Positions 1 through 5,810 of a DNA stretch of 9,719 bases are shown here, in pieces. The notes below the pieces were generated by a model. The model saw only the letters and a program-made list of their open reading frames with translations. It ran no database searches and was not told where the DNA came from. How positions within the stretch are numbered: position 1 is the first letter of the stretch; each line of letters opens with the position of its first letter. The DNA comes from an uncultured Clostridia bacterium (lineage in GTDB: Bacteria; Bacillota; Clostridia; Christensenellales; Aristaeellaceae): assembly GCA_934647165.1 (NCBI GenBank), contig CAKUFA010000051.1, forward strand, positions 1 to 9,719, in the 5' to 3' direction. Made by a program: the position numbers and the translations under genes.

Positions 1-6
1 AATGAA

Positions 7-38
7 AGAAACGGCATAGCCGAAGCTATACCGTTTCT
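7..38 (-). terminator. Intrinsic terminator downstream of the kinase-GNAT gene
   Basis: Read on the minus strand this is a stem of 8 bp, one mismatch and 5 more bp, closed by a C(UUCG)G tetraloop, followed by a T-rich run (TTTCTTTCATT) reaching the window edge. C(UUCG)G loops are unusually stable in RNA. It lies about 90 bases past the stop codon of the kinase-GNAT gene and is the first convincing terminator there. Read on the plus strand the following bases are only pyrimidine-rich, so a bidirectional role is possible but weaker. Confidence 0.6.
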
Positions 39-124
39 CTCTCGCCTTAGAATGTTTTCTTAACTGGACACACCTAAAGGCGGCTTCTTTTTTGATTTGT
101 AAAGGAGATGATTGAAGGAAACGC
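39..124. other. Intergenic stretch with no recognised gene
   Basis: No gene is recognised here. The plus strand carries a T-rich run (about 86-94) and an AAAGGAG directly abutting an ATG at 109, which opens only a 12-codon frame at unusable ribosome-binding spacing. A 7-bp inverted repeat (114-120 with 128-134) spans the stop codon of the minus-strand gene. I see no basis for assigning a function. Confidence 0.4.
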
Positions 125-1564
125 TTATTCCTTCACGACTACATAGCGGGTGTGGGGCATATCCACACCGCGATAATGCTTCACTGCATGGTCATAAGGG
201 TGCATGCCGTTGCGCAGTGCAACGCGTTGGGAGGCGGCGTTTGTGTCCCGGATGATGGAGCAAACCGCCGGCGCCTGAAGCACCGTGAAAGCATAGGCTT
301 TGCATGCCTGCGCGGCTTCGGTGGCATAGCCATGGCGCCAGTGGGCGCGCTCAAACAGATAGCCGATCTCCAGCACGTCGCGGCCATTCCATGGCTGCAT
401 GGTTAACCCGCACTGGCCAATCAACTCGCCCGTTTCTTTGCACACAACAGCCCACAAACCAAAGCCCCATCGGGCATATCGTTCCAGCTGCCGCTGAAGC
501 CACTGGTGTACTTCCTCATCGGAAAAAGCACCTTCGTAGGCAGCCATGGCTTCATTGTCCTGCAAGGTGCGGCACAGGGCAGGATAGTCCTCCGACCTCA
601 AGCGCCGCAGGAACAACCGCGGGGTTTCGAGAATCACCGGCGGTACGCGTTCATCCTGGTGGCTGCTTGGATGCTGTAACTGCCAGGCATTCCATTCTGC
701 CTGAGTGATGGTTGCATCCTTATGCGACACGATGGCAGCGGAAACACGGTTGGCCATGTACACCGCCTCGTCCGGCGCACAGCCGGCGGCTTCACAGGCC
801 ATGATGGCGCCAATGTTTGCGTCGCCCGCGCCAATGGTGCTGCAAACCGGCACTGTTTCGGCGGGAATCAACCGCCCGCCTTCCTCGGTGTACAGCCACG
901 CGCCCTCTTTCCCGGCTGTCAGGATCACTTCATTTTTCGTCAAGTGATGGAGCATGGCGGCGGCGGTGGCCGGATCGCTTTGGCGGGTAAAGGCTTTTGC
1001 TTCCCGTTGGCTCAGGTGCAGCACAGGATGCAGTGCCAGCACCCGTGCCATCAGTTGGGGCTTAATGCGGCAAAGCCGCGGCCCTGGTGCGAAATAGAGC
1101 TTGCGCGGCGGGTTCTCCTCCAAATAGCTCAGGATCACCTCGCCTGTTGCTTCCTCTATCTCCAGTCCGCATAGATAAATGGCGGATACGTCCGCCTCGC
1201 CAATGGCGTTGAACCAGGCGCGGCGGAAGTGATATTCCGCCCCATGCTCGCACAGAAAGGTTCGGTTGCCGTTTGGCTCCGTCAGGCAGTAACAGCAGCC
1301 GTTCGGCTCCTCCACCGGCGGCACGGCGGAGTAGATTTTCCGCTCGGCAAGCGCCTGCCGCACCCAGTTTCCCCATATGCCTGTGCCAACGGGGGAAAAC
1401 AGCACGCATTGCTGCCCCAGCAGCCGCGCGGCAGAATATGCGTTGAAGGCACAACCGCCCAGGGAGACCGTTTGCTGGTGCAGGTTCAGGTCATCGCCGG
1501 GCCTGGGCAGCCCCGGCACGCGCAGCATCACATCTGCCACGGTGGAACCGATGAAAAGCAGCAT
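125..1564 (-). CDS. PfkB-family carbohydrate/nucleoside kinase fused to GNAT N-acetyltransferase
   Basis: A 479-residue cytosolic protein with two domains in one uninterrupted frame. Residues 1-300 are a ribokinase/PfkB fold: the N-terminal G-x-x-x-x-D substrate strand, the GG pair at 36-37, and the C-terminal anion-hole/catalytic motif STIGAGD at 242-248. D248 is the expected catalytic base, and the usual leading Asp of DTxGAGD is Ser. Residues 310-479 are a RimJ/RimL-like GNAT domain: start motif LETPRLFLRR at 312-321 and acetyl-CoA loop WRHGYATEA at 409-417. The kinase should phosphorylate a sugar or nucleoside, but the substrate cannot be read. The GNAT acceptor is unknown. The start is ATG 1564, with GGAGG eight bases upstream. 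No internal ribosome binding site precedes the GNAT part, so it looks like a true fusion. It lies 151 bases behind degV on the same strand with no obvious own promoter, so read-through from degV is possible. Confidence 0.9.
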   Translation of the reverse strand: MLLFIGSTVADVMLRVPGLPRPGDDLNLHQQTVSLGGCAFNAYSAARLLGQQCVLFSPVGTGIWGNWVRQALAERKIYSAVPPVEEPNGCCYCLTEPNGNRTFLCEHGAEYHFRRAWFNAIGEADVSAIYLCGLEIEEATGEVILSYLEENPPRKLYFAPGPRLCRIKPQLMARVLALHPVLHLSQREAKAFTRQSDPATAAAMLHHLTKNEVILTAGKEGAWLYTEEGGRLIPAETVPVCSTIGAGDANIGAIMACEAAGCAPDEAVYMANRVSAAIVSHKDATITQAEWNAWQLQHPSSHQDERVPPVILETPRLFLRRLRSEDYPALCRTLQDNEAMAAYEGAFSDEEVHQWLQRQLERYARWGFGLWAVVCKETGELIGQCGLTMQPWNGRDVLEIGYLFERAHWRHGYATEAAQACKAYAFTVLQAPAVCSIIRDTNAASQRVALRNGMHPYDHAVKHYRGVDMPHTRYVVVKE

Positions 1565-1584
1565 TCACTTTCCCTCCAATGCAA

Positions 1585-1610
1585 CAGGGGCTTCGCAGCG
1601 GAAGCCCCTG
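1585..1610. repeat. 10-bp perfect stem-loop between degV and the kinase-GNAT gene
   Basis: CAGGGGCTTC at 1585-1594 pairs perfectly with 1601-1610 across a six-base loop. On the minus strand it sits eight bases before the GGAGG of the kinase-GNAT gene. The bases after it are not a U-tract (TTGCATTGG), so it is a poor intrinsic terminator. It could be a partial terminator or attenuator between degV and the kinase, an mRNA-stability hairpin, or a copy of the short GC hairpins seen elsewhere in the window. A second weak stem (1687-1692 with 1700-1705) follows the degV stop. Confidence 0.5.
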
Positions 1611-1715
1611 AAAAGTTTCAAGAAAGAGGATGGTTCTTCTTTTGCGTTGACATTTGGCTGGCAGCCAAGCCAATGGCCGGATGGCACGGCAGCGTTTTTC
1701 TGCCGGTTTCGGGCG

Positions 1716-2585
1716 TTATTGCGGCCTTTCTTTGCCGAGAAAGCAGAATGCCAGCGTACCCGGGCCGCAGTGTGCGCCGATGACCGGGCCGACCCACTCC
1801 ACGCGCACCCGCAGGCCGGGAATGCGTTCCATCAGCAGCTGCCGAAGCCGCTGGGCATCCTCCGGTGCGTCGGCGTGCAGGATGATGCCTTCCGATTCGT
1901 CGGGGTCAAGCATATTCTCTGCGGCCTTGTCCACAATGTAGTTGATGGCCTTTTTGCGGCCGCGCACCTTGTCCACGCTGGTCAGCTTGCCATCACGGGT
2001 TTCGATGATGATGGGCTTCAGATCCAGCATGGTGCCAAGCGCAGCTGCCGTGGGGGAAATGCGCCCGCCGCGCTTGAGATATTTCAGATCATCCACCGTG
2101 AACCAGGCCTGGGCGCGGGTTTTGTTGTCCTCCACCCACTGGGCAACCTCCTCCATGGGTTTGCCTGCCCGATACATTTCGTGTGCCTTGAGCACAAGGA
2201 GGGTCTGCGGTGCGGAGATGGACAGGGTGTCCACCACCATGAATTTGCGCTCGGGATACTTTTTCAAAAGCGCCTCCCTTGCGGCGTAGATGGCCTGAAT
2301 GGTGCAGCTCATCTGGCTGGAAAAGGCAAGGAACAGCAGGTTGTTGTCCTTAAGGATGGGTTCAAAATAGTCGATGTACGTGTCTTCGTTCAGGGCAGAA
2401 GTTACCGGTTGCGCGCCCTGCCGCATTTTGTCATAGTAGCTTTTGTGGTCGATGGTTTGTCCAAGATCGTCAAAGTATTCCTTGCCGTCCAGCGCATAGG
2501 GCATGTACACCACAGGGATGTCCAGCTCTTGCTTGAGGGCAAACGGCAGATCGCTGTCGCTGTCGGTCATGAAAACGTAGTTCAT
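1716..2585 (-). CDS. DegV family fatty-acid-binding protein
   Basis: A 289-residue protein of full family length (about 280-290). DegV/FakB proteins bind one long-chain fatty acid in a deep pocket. Some present it to the kinase FakA for phosphorylation and entry into phospholipid synthesis; many have no known partner. Family motifs are in order: DSDSDLP at 8-14, TSA at 62-64, FSSQMSCT at 88-95, the signature VDDLKYLKRGGRIS at 164-177, and GPVIGAHCGPGTLAF at 266-280. The Ser/Thr of the TS and SSxxS motifs and His272 correspond to residues that hold the fatty-acid carboxylate in FakB proteins. The usual SSGLSGT is SSQMSCT here. The start is ATG 2585, set by a perfect AAGGAGG seven bases upstream. 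No fakA-like gene is in the window, so a FakB role is only a possibility. Confidence 0.93.
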   Translation of the reverse strand: MNYVFMTDSDSDLPFALKQELDIPVVYMPYALDGKEYFDDLGQTIDHKSYYDKMRQGAQPVTSALNEDTYIDYFEPILKDNNLLFLAFSSQMSCTIQAIYAAREALLKKYPERKFMVVDTLSISAPQTLLVLKAHEMYRAGKPMEEVAQWVEDNKTRAQAWFTVDDLKYLKRGGRISPTAAALGTMLDLKPIIIETRDGKLTSVDKVRGRKKAINYIVDKAAENMLDPDESEGIILHADAPEDAQRLRQLLMERIPGLRVRVEWVGPVIGAHCGPGTLAFCFLGKERPQ

Positions 2586-2592
2586 TGAATTG

Positions 2593-2599
2593 CCTCCTT
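2593..2599 (-). promoter_or_regulatory. Shine-Dalgarno of degV
   Basis: On the minus strand this is AAGGAGG with a seven-base spacer to ATG 2585. It is a perfect match to the anti-SD and fixes the degV start. Confidence 0.85.
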
Positions 2600-2641
2600 G
2601 AAAAAAATCTGAGGGAAAAATGAATGCAATATGACAAGCCT

Positions 2642-2670
2642 ATTTTATATGATAACCCTGAAAAAAGCAA
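2642..2670 (-). promoter_or_regulatory. Candidate SigA promoter of degV
   Basis: On the minus strand TTGCTT (2670-2665) and TAAAAT (2647-2642) are separated by exactly 17 bases. The -10 matches five of six consensus bases; the -35 is weaker (TTG plus poor second half). The predicted transcript would start near 2635, leaving a leader of about 50 bases that contains the degV ribosome binding site. Confidence 0.45.
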
Positions 2671-2680
2671 GACCGGCAGG

Positions 2681-2709
2681 GAATACGCATGCTTTCTCCG
2701 GGCAAAATG
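2681..2709 (+). promoter_or_regulatory. Candidate forespore sigma (SigF/SigG) promoter of the spoVA operon
   Basis: GAATA at 2681-2685 fits the SigG -35 GHATR. CAAAATG at 2703-2709, 17 bases on, is close to the SigG -10 CATNHTA, and GGGCAAAATG (2700-2709) also fits the SigF -10 GGnnAnAnTR. In Bacillus subtilis spoVA is transcribed by SigG in the forespore. The predicted transcript would begin about 12 bases before the spoVAA start, which is short but would keep its GGGTG ribosome-binding element. Confidence 0.4.
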
Positions 2710-2727
2710 ATGCATGGGTGATGGCTG

Positions 2728-3288
2728 ATGATCCTTTGCCAGATGAAGACACGCGTCCAAATTGCACCGGGCACGCGATTGACGGTGCGCCATGTGGCTT
2801 CCCTTGCAGGGCCGGAAAAACTGCTGGATGCATCTGTTCCGTGCCCAACAACAAGCGGCGTGTGGAAGATCAGCGCGCTTTCCGTGGCAAAAGCAGTCAC
2901 GGCGGCTGCACCGGAAGAAAATGTGCAATTTCTTGGCGGCGATACATGCTATGTGCATGTGTGCAGGAAACAGGCGCGCGATAGCTGGAAGTGGCTGCGC
3001 ACGCTTGCGGTCATGAGCATTCTGCTGCTGGGAAGCGCATTGGGGCTGTGCTGGTTTCATAGCGATGTGGACATGCCGCGTGCCCAGCAGATGGTGTATC
3101 GCTTACTGACCGGGCATGACGCGGAGGATCCACGGCAGATCACCGTGCCCTACATTGCCGGGGTGGCGCTGGGCGTGGCTGTTTTTTACGCACTGCCGGG
3201 CAGGCAGCCCACCCTTATGGAAGTGAAGAACAACGAGTACCGGCAGGACATGGAGGAGGCCGAGGCGCAGGATGTGGATGAAGCTTGA
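2728..3288 (+). CDS. spoVAA: Stage V sporulation protein AA
   Basis: A 186-residue protein, slightly shorter than the roughly 205 residues of B. subtilis SpoVAA. The N-terminal soluble part (1-88) begins with the family's RVQ-x-x-P-x-x-x-L-x-x-x-x-VA pattern (residues 9-24). Two membrane segments follow at about 90-110 and 140-157. Between them is FHSDVDMPRAQQMVYRLLTG (110-129), matching the FHxDVxM...LY...TG signature. A C-terminal PTLMEVKNNEYRQDMEEAE tail (161-179) parallels the PLEVEI(F)NYQ(L)D tail of the family. It is an accessory subunit of the SpoVA Ca-dipicolinate channel in the forespore inner membrane; its precise role is unsettled. An in-frame stop at 2719 leaves ATG 2728 as first ATG, with a weak GGGTG seven to twelve bases upstream; ATG 2743 has no ribosome binding site. 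Its end overlaps spoVAB by 17 bases. Confidence 0.9.
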   Translation: MILCQMKTRVQIAPGTRLTVRHVASLAGPEKLLDASVPCPTTSGVWKISALSVAKAVTAAAPEENVQFLGGDTCYVHVCRKQARDSWKWLRTLAVMSILLLGSALGLCWFHSDVDMPRAQQMVYRLLTGHDAEDPRQITVPYIAGVALGVAVFYALPGRQPTLMEVKNNEYRQDMEEAEAQDVDEA

Positions 3289-3691
3289 CCCATGGGCGGC
3301 GCTGCTGGGGCTTGCCACCGGCGCAAGCATGGCGGTGGCTGTGTCCAGCGTATGGGTGGCGCTGAAGGTGCCCGCCAGACTGCAAGGCGTGTTTCAGGCG
3401 GAATCGCCGAAGCTTTGCACGCTGGTGATGAGCGCCGGGCTTCTTTTTGCCGCGCTTGAAAACGGCGTGAACTTTTCCTTCGGCTTTCCTGCGTGGACGG
3501 GCAGCGCAGCCCTGCTTCTGGGGGGCATGTTTGTGGGCATGGTAGCTTCTGCCCTGGGAGAAATTCTGGAGGTGGTTCCGGTGCTTTTTTGGCGCTTTCG
3601 CCTTGGCAATGCATCAGGCGCCGTTCGATGGGTCATGCTGGTGGGGAAGGGGCTGGGCGCAGTGCTCGGCTGTTTGACGTTTACGCTGTGA
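3272..3691 (+). CDS. spoVAB: Stage V sporulation protein AB
   Basis: A 139-residue integral membrane protein, the same size as B. subtilis SpoVAB (about 140). Hydrophobic segments lie at about 8-31, 48-66, 76-97 and 118-137. The best family match is GGMFVGMVASALGEILEVVP at 84-103, corresponding to the FxGMLAAALTEVLNVFP stretch of SpoVAB, including the Glu within the third membrane segment. It is part of the SpoVA dipicolinate transport complex. The start is taken as ATG 3272, with GAGG at 3262-3265 (six-base spacer), inside the end of spoVAA; ATG 3278 is an alternative two codons later. The 17-base overlap with spoVAA suggests translational coupling. Confidence 0.92.
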   Translation: MWMKLDPWAALLGLATGASMAVAVSSVWVALKVPARLQGVFQAESPKLCTLVMSAGLLFAALENGVNFSFGFPAWTGSAALLLGGMFVGMVASALGEILEVVPVLFWRFRLGNASGAVRWVMLVGKGLGAVLGCLTFTL

Positions 3692-3705
3692 GGGAGGATG
3701 AAGCC

Positions 3706-3834
3706 ATGCAACGATTTGGAACAACGACCTATGTGCTGTGCCGCCAACCGCATCCCGGCGAGCGGGAAAGCCGTTTCCGCCAGGCTAAGGACTGCGCCTT
3801 TAAGCGTCCGCGGGAGGGAAAGAGCCATGTTTGA
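3706..3834 (+). CDS. Small ORF of 42 residues between spoVAB and spoVAC
   Basis: This 42-residue frame has GGGAGG at 3692-3697 with an eight-base spacer to ATG 3706, one of the best ribosome binding sites in the operon. It ends at TGA 3832-3834, overlapping the spoVAC start (ATG 3827) by eight bases. That makes a coupled arrangement like its neighbours. The product is hydrophilic and basic (start MQRFGTTTYVLCR, tail KRPREGKSHV), has two Cys (12 and 31), and has no membrane segment or signal peptide. I recognise no family. Without it spoVAC would follow spoVAB by 135 bases, out of keeping with the otherwise tightly packed operon. It may be a true spore microprotein or only a leader whose translation delivers ribosomes to spoVAC. 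Confidence 0.5.
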   Translation: MQRFGTTTYVLCRQPHPGERESRFRQAKDCAFKRPREGKSHV

Positions 3835-4303
3835 CCGCCATGCGAAGCCTGGGCAGGCAAGGCAAAAGCAGCTGGAACGATATGCGCAGCTGGTGCAGCG
3901 CTTCAGCCCCAAATCTGCCATGGCCAAAGGCCTGTGGCGCGCTTTCTGGGTGGGCGGATGCATCTGCTGCATTGGGCAGGCATTGCTGGAGCTTGGGCGC
4001 GGCGCGCTGCAAATGAGCAACCTTGCCGCGGGCAGCTTCGCTTCGGCAACGCTGGTGTTGCTTACCGCCATCCTCACGGCGGCCGGTGTGTTCGATCGCA
4101 TTGGCCGCTATGCGGGGGCAGGGGCATTTGTGCCAATCACAGGCTTTGCCAACGCCATGGTTTCCCCGGCTATGGAGTTTGCCCGTGAAGGGCTGGTGCT
4201 TGGGCTTGGCGCAAAGCTGTTCACCCTTGCGGGTCCTGTGCTGGTGTGGGGCACCACCGCCGCGGCGCTTCTGGGCGTCGCATATGCCATTTTTCCATGG
4301 TGA
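3827..4303 (+). CDS. spoVAC: Stage V sporulation protein AC, DPA channel membrane subunit
   Basis: A 158-residue membrane protein of about the family length (around 150). A basic N-terminal helix with RFSPKS (25-30) leads into WVGGCICCIGQ (41-51), matching the GGSICxIGQ signature. The hallmark VFDRIGRYAGAGAFVPITGF is at 88-107, followed by AN-M-SPAMEFAREGLVLG and a final hydrophobic segment. In B. subtilis SpoVAC acts as a mechanosensitive channel in the spore inner membrane, releasing Ca-DPA. ATG 3827 is chosen because GGAGG (3813-3817) lies nine bases upstream and it gives the expected N-terminus. An upstream in-frame ATG (3698) would add 43 residues unlike the family and directly abuts its SD. 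The gene ends 18 bases before spoVAD. Confidence 0.95.
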   Translation: MFDRHAKPGQARQKQLERYAQLVQRFSPKSAMAKGLWRAFWVGGCICCIGQALLELGRGALQMSNLAAGSFASATLVLLTAILTAAGVFDRIGRYAGAGAFVPITGFANAMVSPAMEFAREGLVLGLGAKLFTLAGPVLVWGTTAAALLGVAYAIFPW

Positions 4304-4321
4304 AAGGGGACGATATAGAAA

Positions 4322-5347
4322 ATGGAAATTCATCGCCTGGGGCAGCGCACGGTGGTGCTGCCGAAGCGTCCGTTTGTAGCATCCGGCGCAGCCATCGCAG
4401 GGAAAAAGGAAGGGGAAGGTCCCCTTGGCAGCGAGTTTGATGCGGTGATTGAGGACGACCTGTTTGACGAAGAAACCTGGGAAAAGGCGGAAAGCCGTTT
4501 TGCCTACACGGCGGCCACCACCTGTCTTACAAAAGCCGGGTGCACATCCGGGCGCGTGGAAGCGGTTCTGGGCGGCGATCTTATCAATCAGATCATTCCG
4601 ACCAGCATGGCCGCGCGGGAACTGCACGCGCCTTTTCTCGGCCTTTACGGCGCATGCTCGACCATGGCGGAGGGGCTGTGCGTGGCTGCCATGCTGGTGG
4701 ACGGCGGCTATGTCCGCAATGCCTTGTGCGTGGCGGGCAGTCACTTTTGCTCGGCGGAGCGGCAGTATCGCTTTCCGTTGGAGTATGGCAGCCAGAGAAC
4801 GCCAACCTCCCAGTGGACAGTCACCGGCGCAGGGGCTGTGTTTCTCACCCTGGAGGATGGCTTCCCGCGCCTTGCGCGCATTGCGCATCTGACGGTTGGG
4901 CAGGTTGTGGATCTTGGCGTCAAGGATGCGAACAATATGGGCGCAGCCATGGCTCCGGCTGCGGCTGATACCCTCACGCACCATTTGCAGGATCTGCATC
5001 GTACCGCCGCGGATTATGATCTCATCGTCACCGGCGATCTTGGGCGTGTGGGGCATGATATTCTGCTTGCACTCATGGAGGAACGCGGCCTGCCGCTTTT
5101 GCCGCAGCGGTATCTGGACTGCGGCATGGCTGTTTTTGCCCCGGAGCAGGATGTGCAGGCAGGCGGCAGCGGCTGCGGCTGTTCCGCCATTGTGCTGTGC
5201 AGTCACATTCTTCGCAGAATCCGCGAGGGGGAATTGCACCGGGTGCTGTTTATGGCCACGGGGGCGCTGGTGTCGCCCATGGCCAGCCAACAGGGGGCGG
5301 CTATCCCGGGCATTGCCCATGCCGTTGTGTTGGAAGGGGGCGATTGA
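4322..5347 (+). CDS. spoVAD: Stage V sporulation protein AD, dipicolinate-binding subunit
   Basis: A 341-residue thiolase-fold protein, matching B. subtilis SpoVAD (338). It is the soluble, membrane-associated subunit that binds dipicolinic acid and is needed for its uptake by the forespore. Family landmarks are GKKEGEGPLGSEFD at 27-40, GGDLINQ at 84-90, LYGACSTMAEGL at 108-119 (nucleophile-position Cys112), HFCSAERQYRFPLEYG at 141-156, TVTGAGAV at 166-173, DLGVKDANNMGAAMAPAAAD at 197-216, the LIVTGDL strand at 234-240, GGSGCGCSA at 281-289 and MATGALVSP at 311-319. Start ATG 4322 has AAGGGG twelve bases upstream, a rather long spacer, but the N-terminus MEIHRLGQRT agrees with the family. The next gene begins one base after its stop. 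Confidence 0.97.
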   Translation: MEIHRLGQRTVVLPKRPFVASGAAIAGKKEGEGPLGSEFDAVIEDDLFDEETWEKAESRFAYTAATTCLTKAGCTSGRVEAVLGGDLINQIIPTSMAARELHAPFLGLYGACSTMAEGLCVAAMLVDGGYVRNALCVAGSHFCSAERQYRFPLEYGSQRTPTSQWTVTGAGAVFLTLEDGFPRLARIAHLTVGQVVDLGVKDANNMGAAMAPAAADTLTHHLQDLHRTAADYDLIVTGDLGRVGHDILLALMEERGLPLLPQRYLDCGMAVFAPEQDVQAGGSGCGCSAIVLCSHILRRIREGELHRVLFMATGALVSPMASQQGAAIPGIAHAVVLEGGD

Positions 5348-5348
5348 C

Positions 5349-5708
5349 GTGCTGTGGAGTTTTGTGAAGGCCTTTGTCATTGGCGGCGCCATTTGCATGA
5401 TCGGCCAGGCACTGGTGCTCAAAACACAGCTGACCCCGGCGCGTATCCTTGTGGGATACGTGGTGGGTGGCGTGCTGCTGAGCGCTGCGGGACTGTATGC
5501 GCCCTTTGCTGCCTTTGCGGGCGCTGGGGCAACCGTGCCGCTGACGGGGTTTGGGCACCTGCTGTGGCAGGGAACGAAACGCTCTATTCAGGAGATAGGC
5601 TGGATGGGCGCATTCGCCGGCGGTGCATCGGCCGCTTCGGCAGGCATTACCGCAGCGATTGTTTTTGGCACCCTGGCAGCATTGCTTGCAAAACCAAGGC
5701 CGAAATAA
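5349..5708 (+). CDS. spoVAE: Stage V sporulation protein AE (AEB type), DPA channel membrane subunit
   Basis: A 119-residue membrane protein of the SpoVAC/SpoVAEB family. It has FVIGGAICMIGQAL at 9-22, LTPARILVGYVVGGVL at 28-43, the hallmark APFAAFAGAGATVPLTGFG at 51-69, and a last membrane segment rich in Ala/Gly (about 94-113). It belongs to the SpoVA dipicolinate channel with SpoVAC and SpoVAD. The start is GTG 5349: GGAAGGGGG (5332-5340) lies eight bases upstream, it begins one base after the spoVAD stop, and no ATG upstream in frame is usable. Later Met codons would remove the first membrane segment. It is the last gene of the operon here; spoVAEA and spoVAF do not follow. Confidence 0.95.
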   Translation: MLWSFVKAFVIGGAICMIGQALVLKTQLTPARILVGYVVGGVLLSAAGLYAPFAAFAGAGATVPLTGFGHLLWQGTKRSIQEIGWMGAFAGGASAASAGITAAIVFGTLAALLAKPRPK

Positions 5709-5763
5709 ACATGGAAGAACCGCGCATGTTAACAGAGCATGAAGAAAAAATAGCCCCGCCGGG

Positions 5764-5810
5764 AACGCAGGCAGAAAAAGCCGTTTAGCCTTCGGCACCT
5801 GCGTTTTTTT
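5764..5810 (+). terminator. Intrinsic terminator of the spoVA operon
   Basis: AACGCAGG at 5764-5771 pairs perfectly with CCTGCGTT at 5798-5805. The 26-base interior contains a further small GCCG/CGGC stem, and seven T's run through 5804-5810. It lies 56 bases after the spoVAE stop and extends into the last codons of the convergent VanZ-RDD gene. On the opposite strand the stem is followed 12 bases later by TATTTTTTC, so it may also end that transcript. Confidence 0.75.

Noticed and set aside
1647..1652. TTGACA on the plus strand as a promoter
   Set aside because: No -10-like hexamer occurs 16-18 bases downstream, and no plus-strand gene follows.
1377..2588. A 403-codon open frame antisense to degV
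   Set aside because: The opposite frame is an unmistakable full-length DegV with a perfect ribosome binding site and promoter. The antisense translation has no recognisable features.
3698..3826. A 43-residue N-terminal extension of SpoVAC starting at ATG 3698
   Set aside because: The SD directly abuts ATG 3698, leaving no spacer. The extra residues do not resemble the family, and ATG 3827 has its own GGAGG and gives the normal length.
3800..5422. A 540-codon open frame antisense to spoVAC-spoVAD-spoVAE
   Set aside because: It has no ribosome binding site, no family motif and a low-complexity His/Arg/Ala-rich translation. It is a shadow of G+C-rich third codon positions in well-identified spoVA genes.
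5711..5788. A 25-residue ORF just after spoVAE
   Set aside because: There is no ribosome binding site, and the frame runs into the stem of the spoVA terminator.
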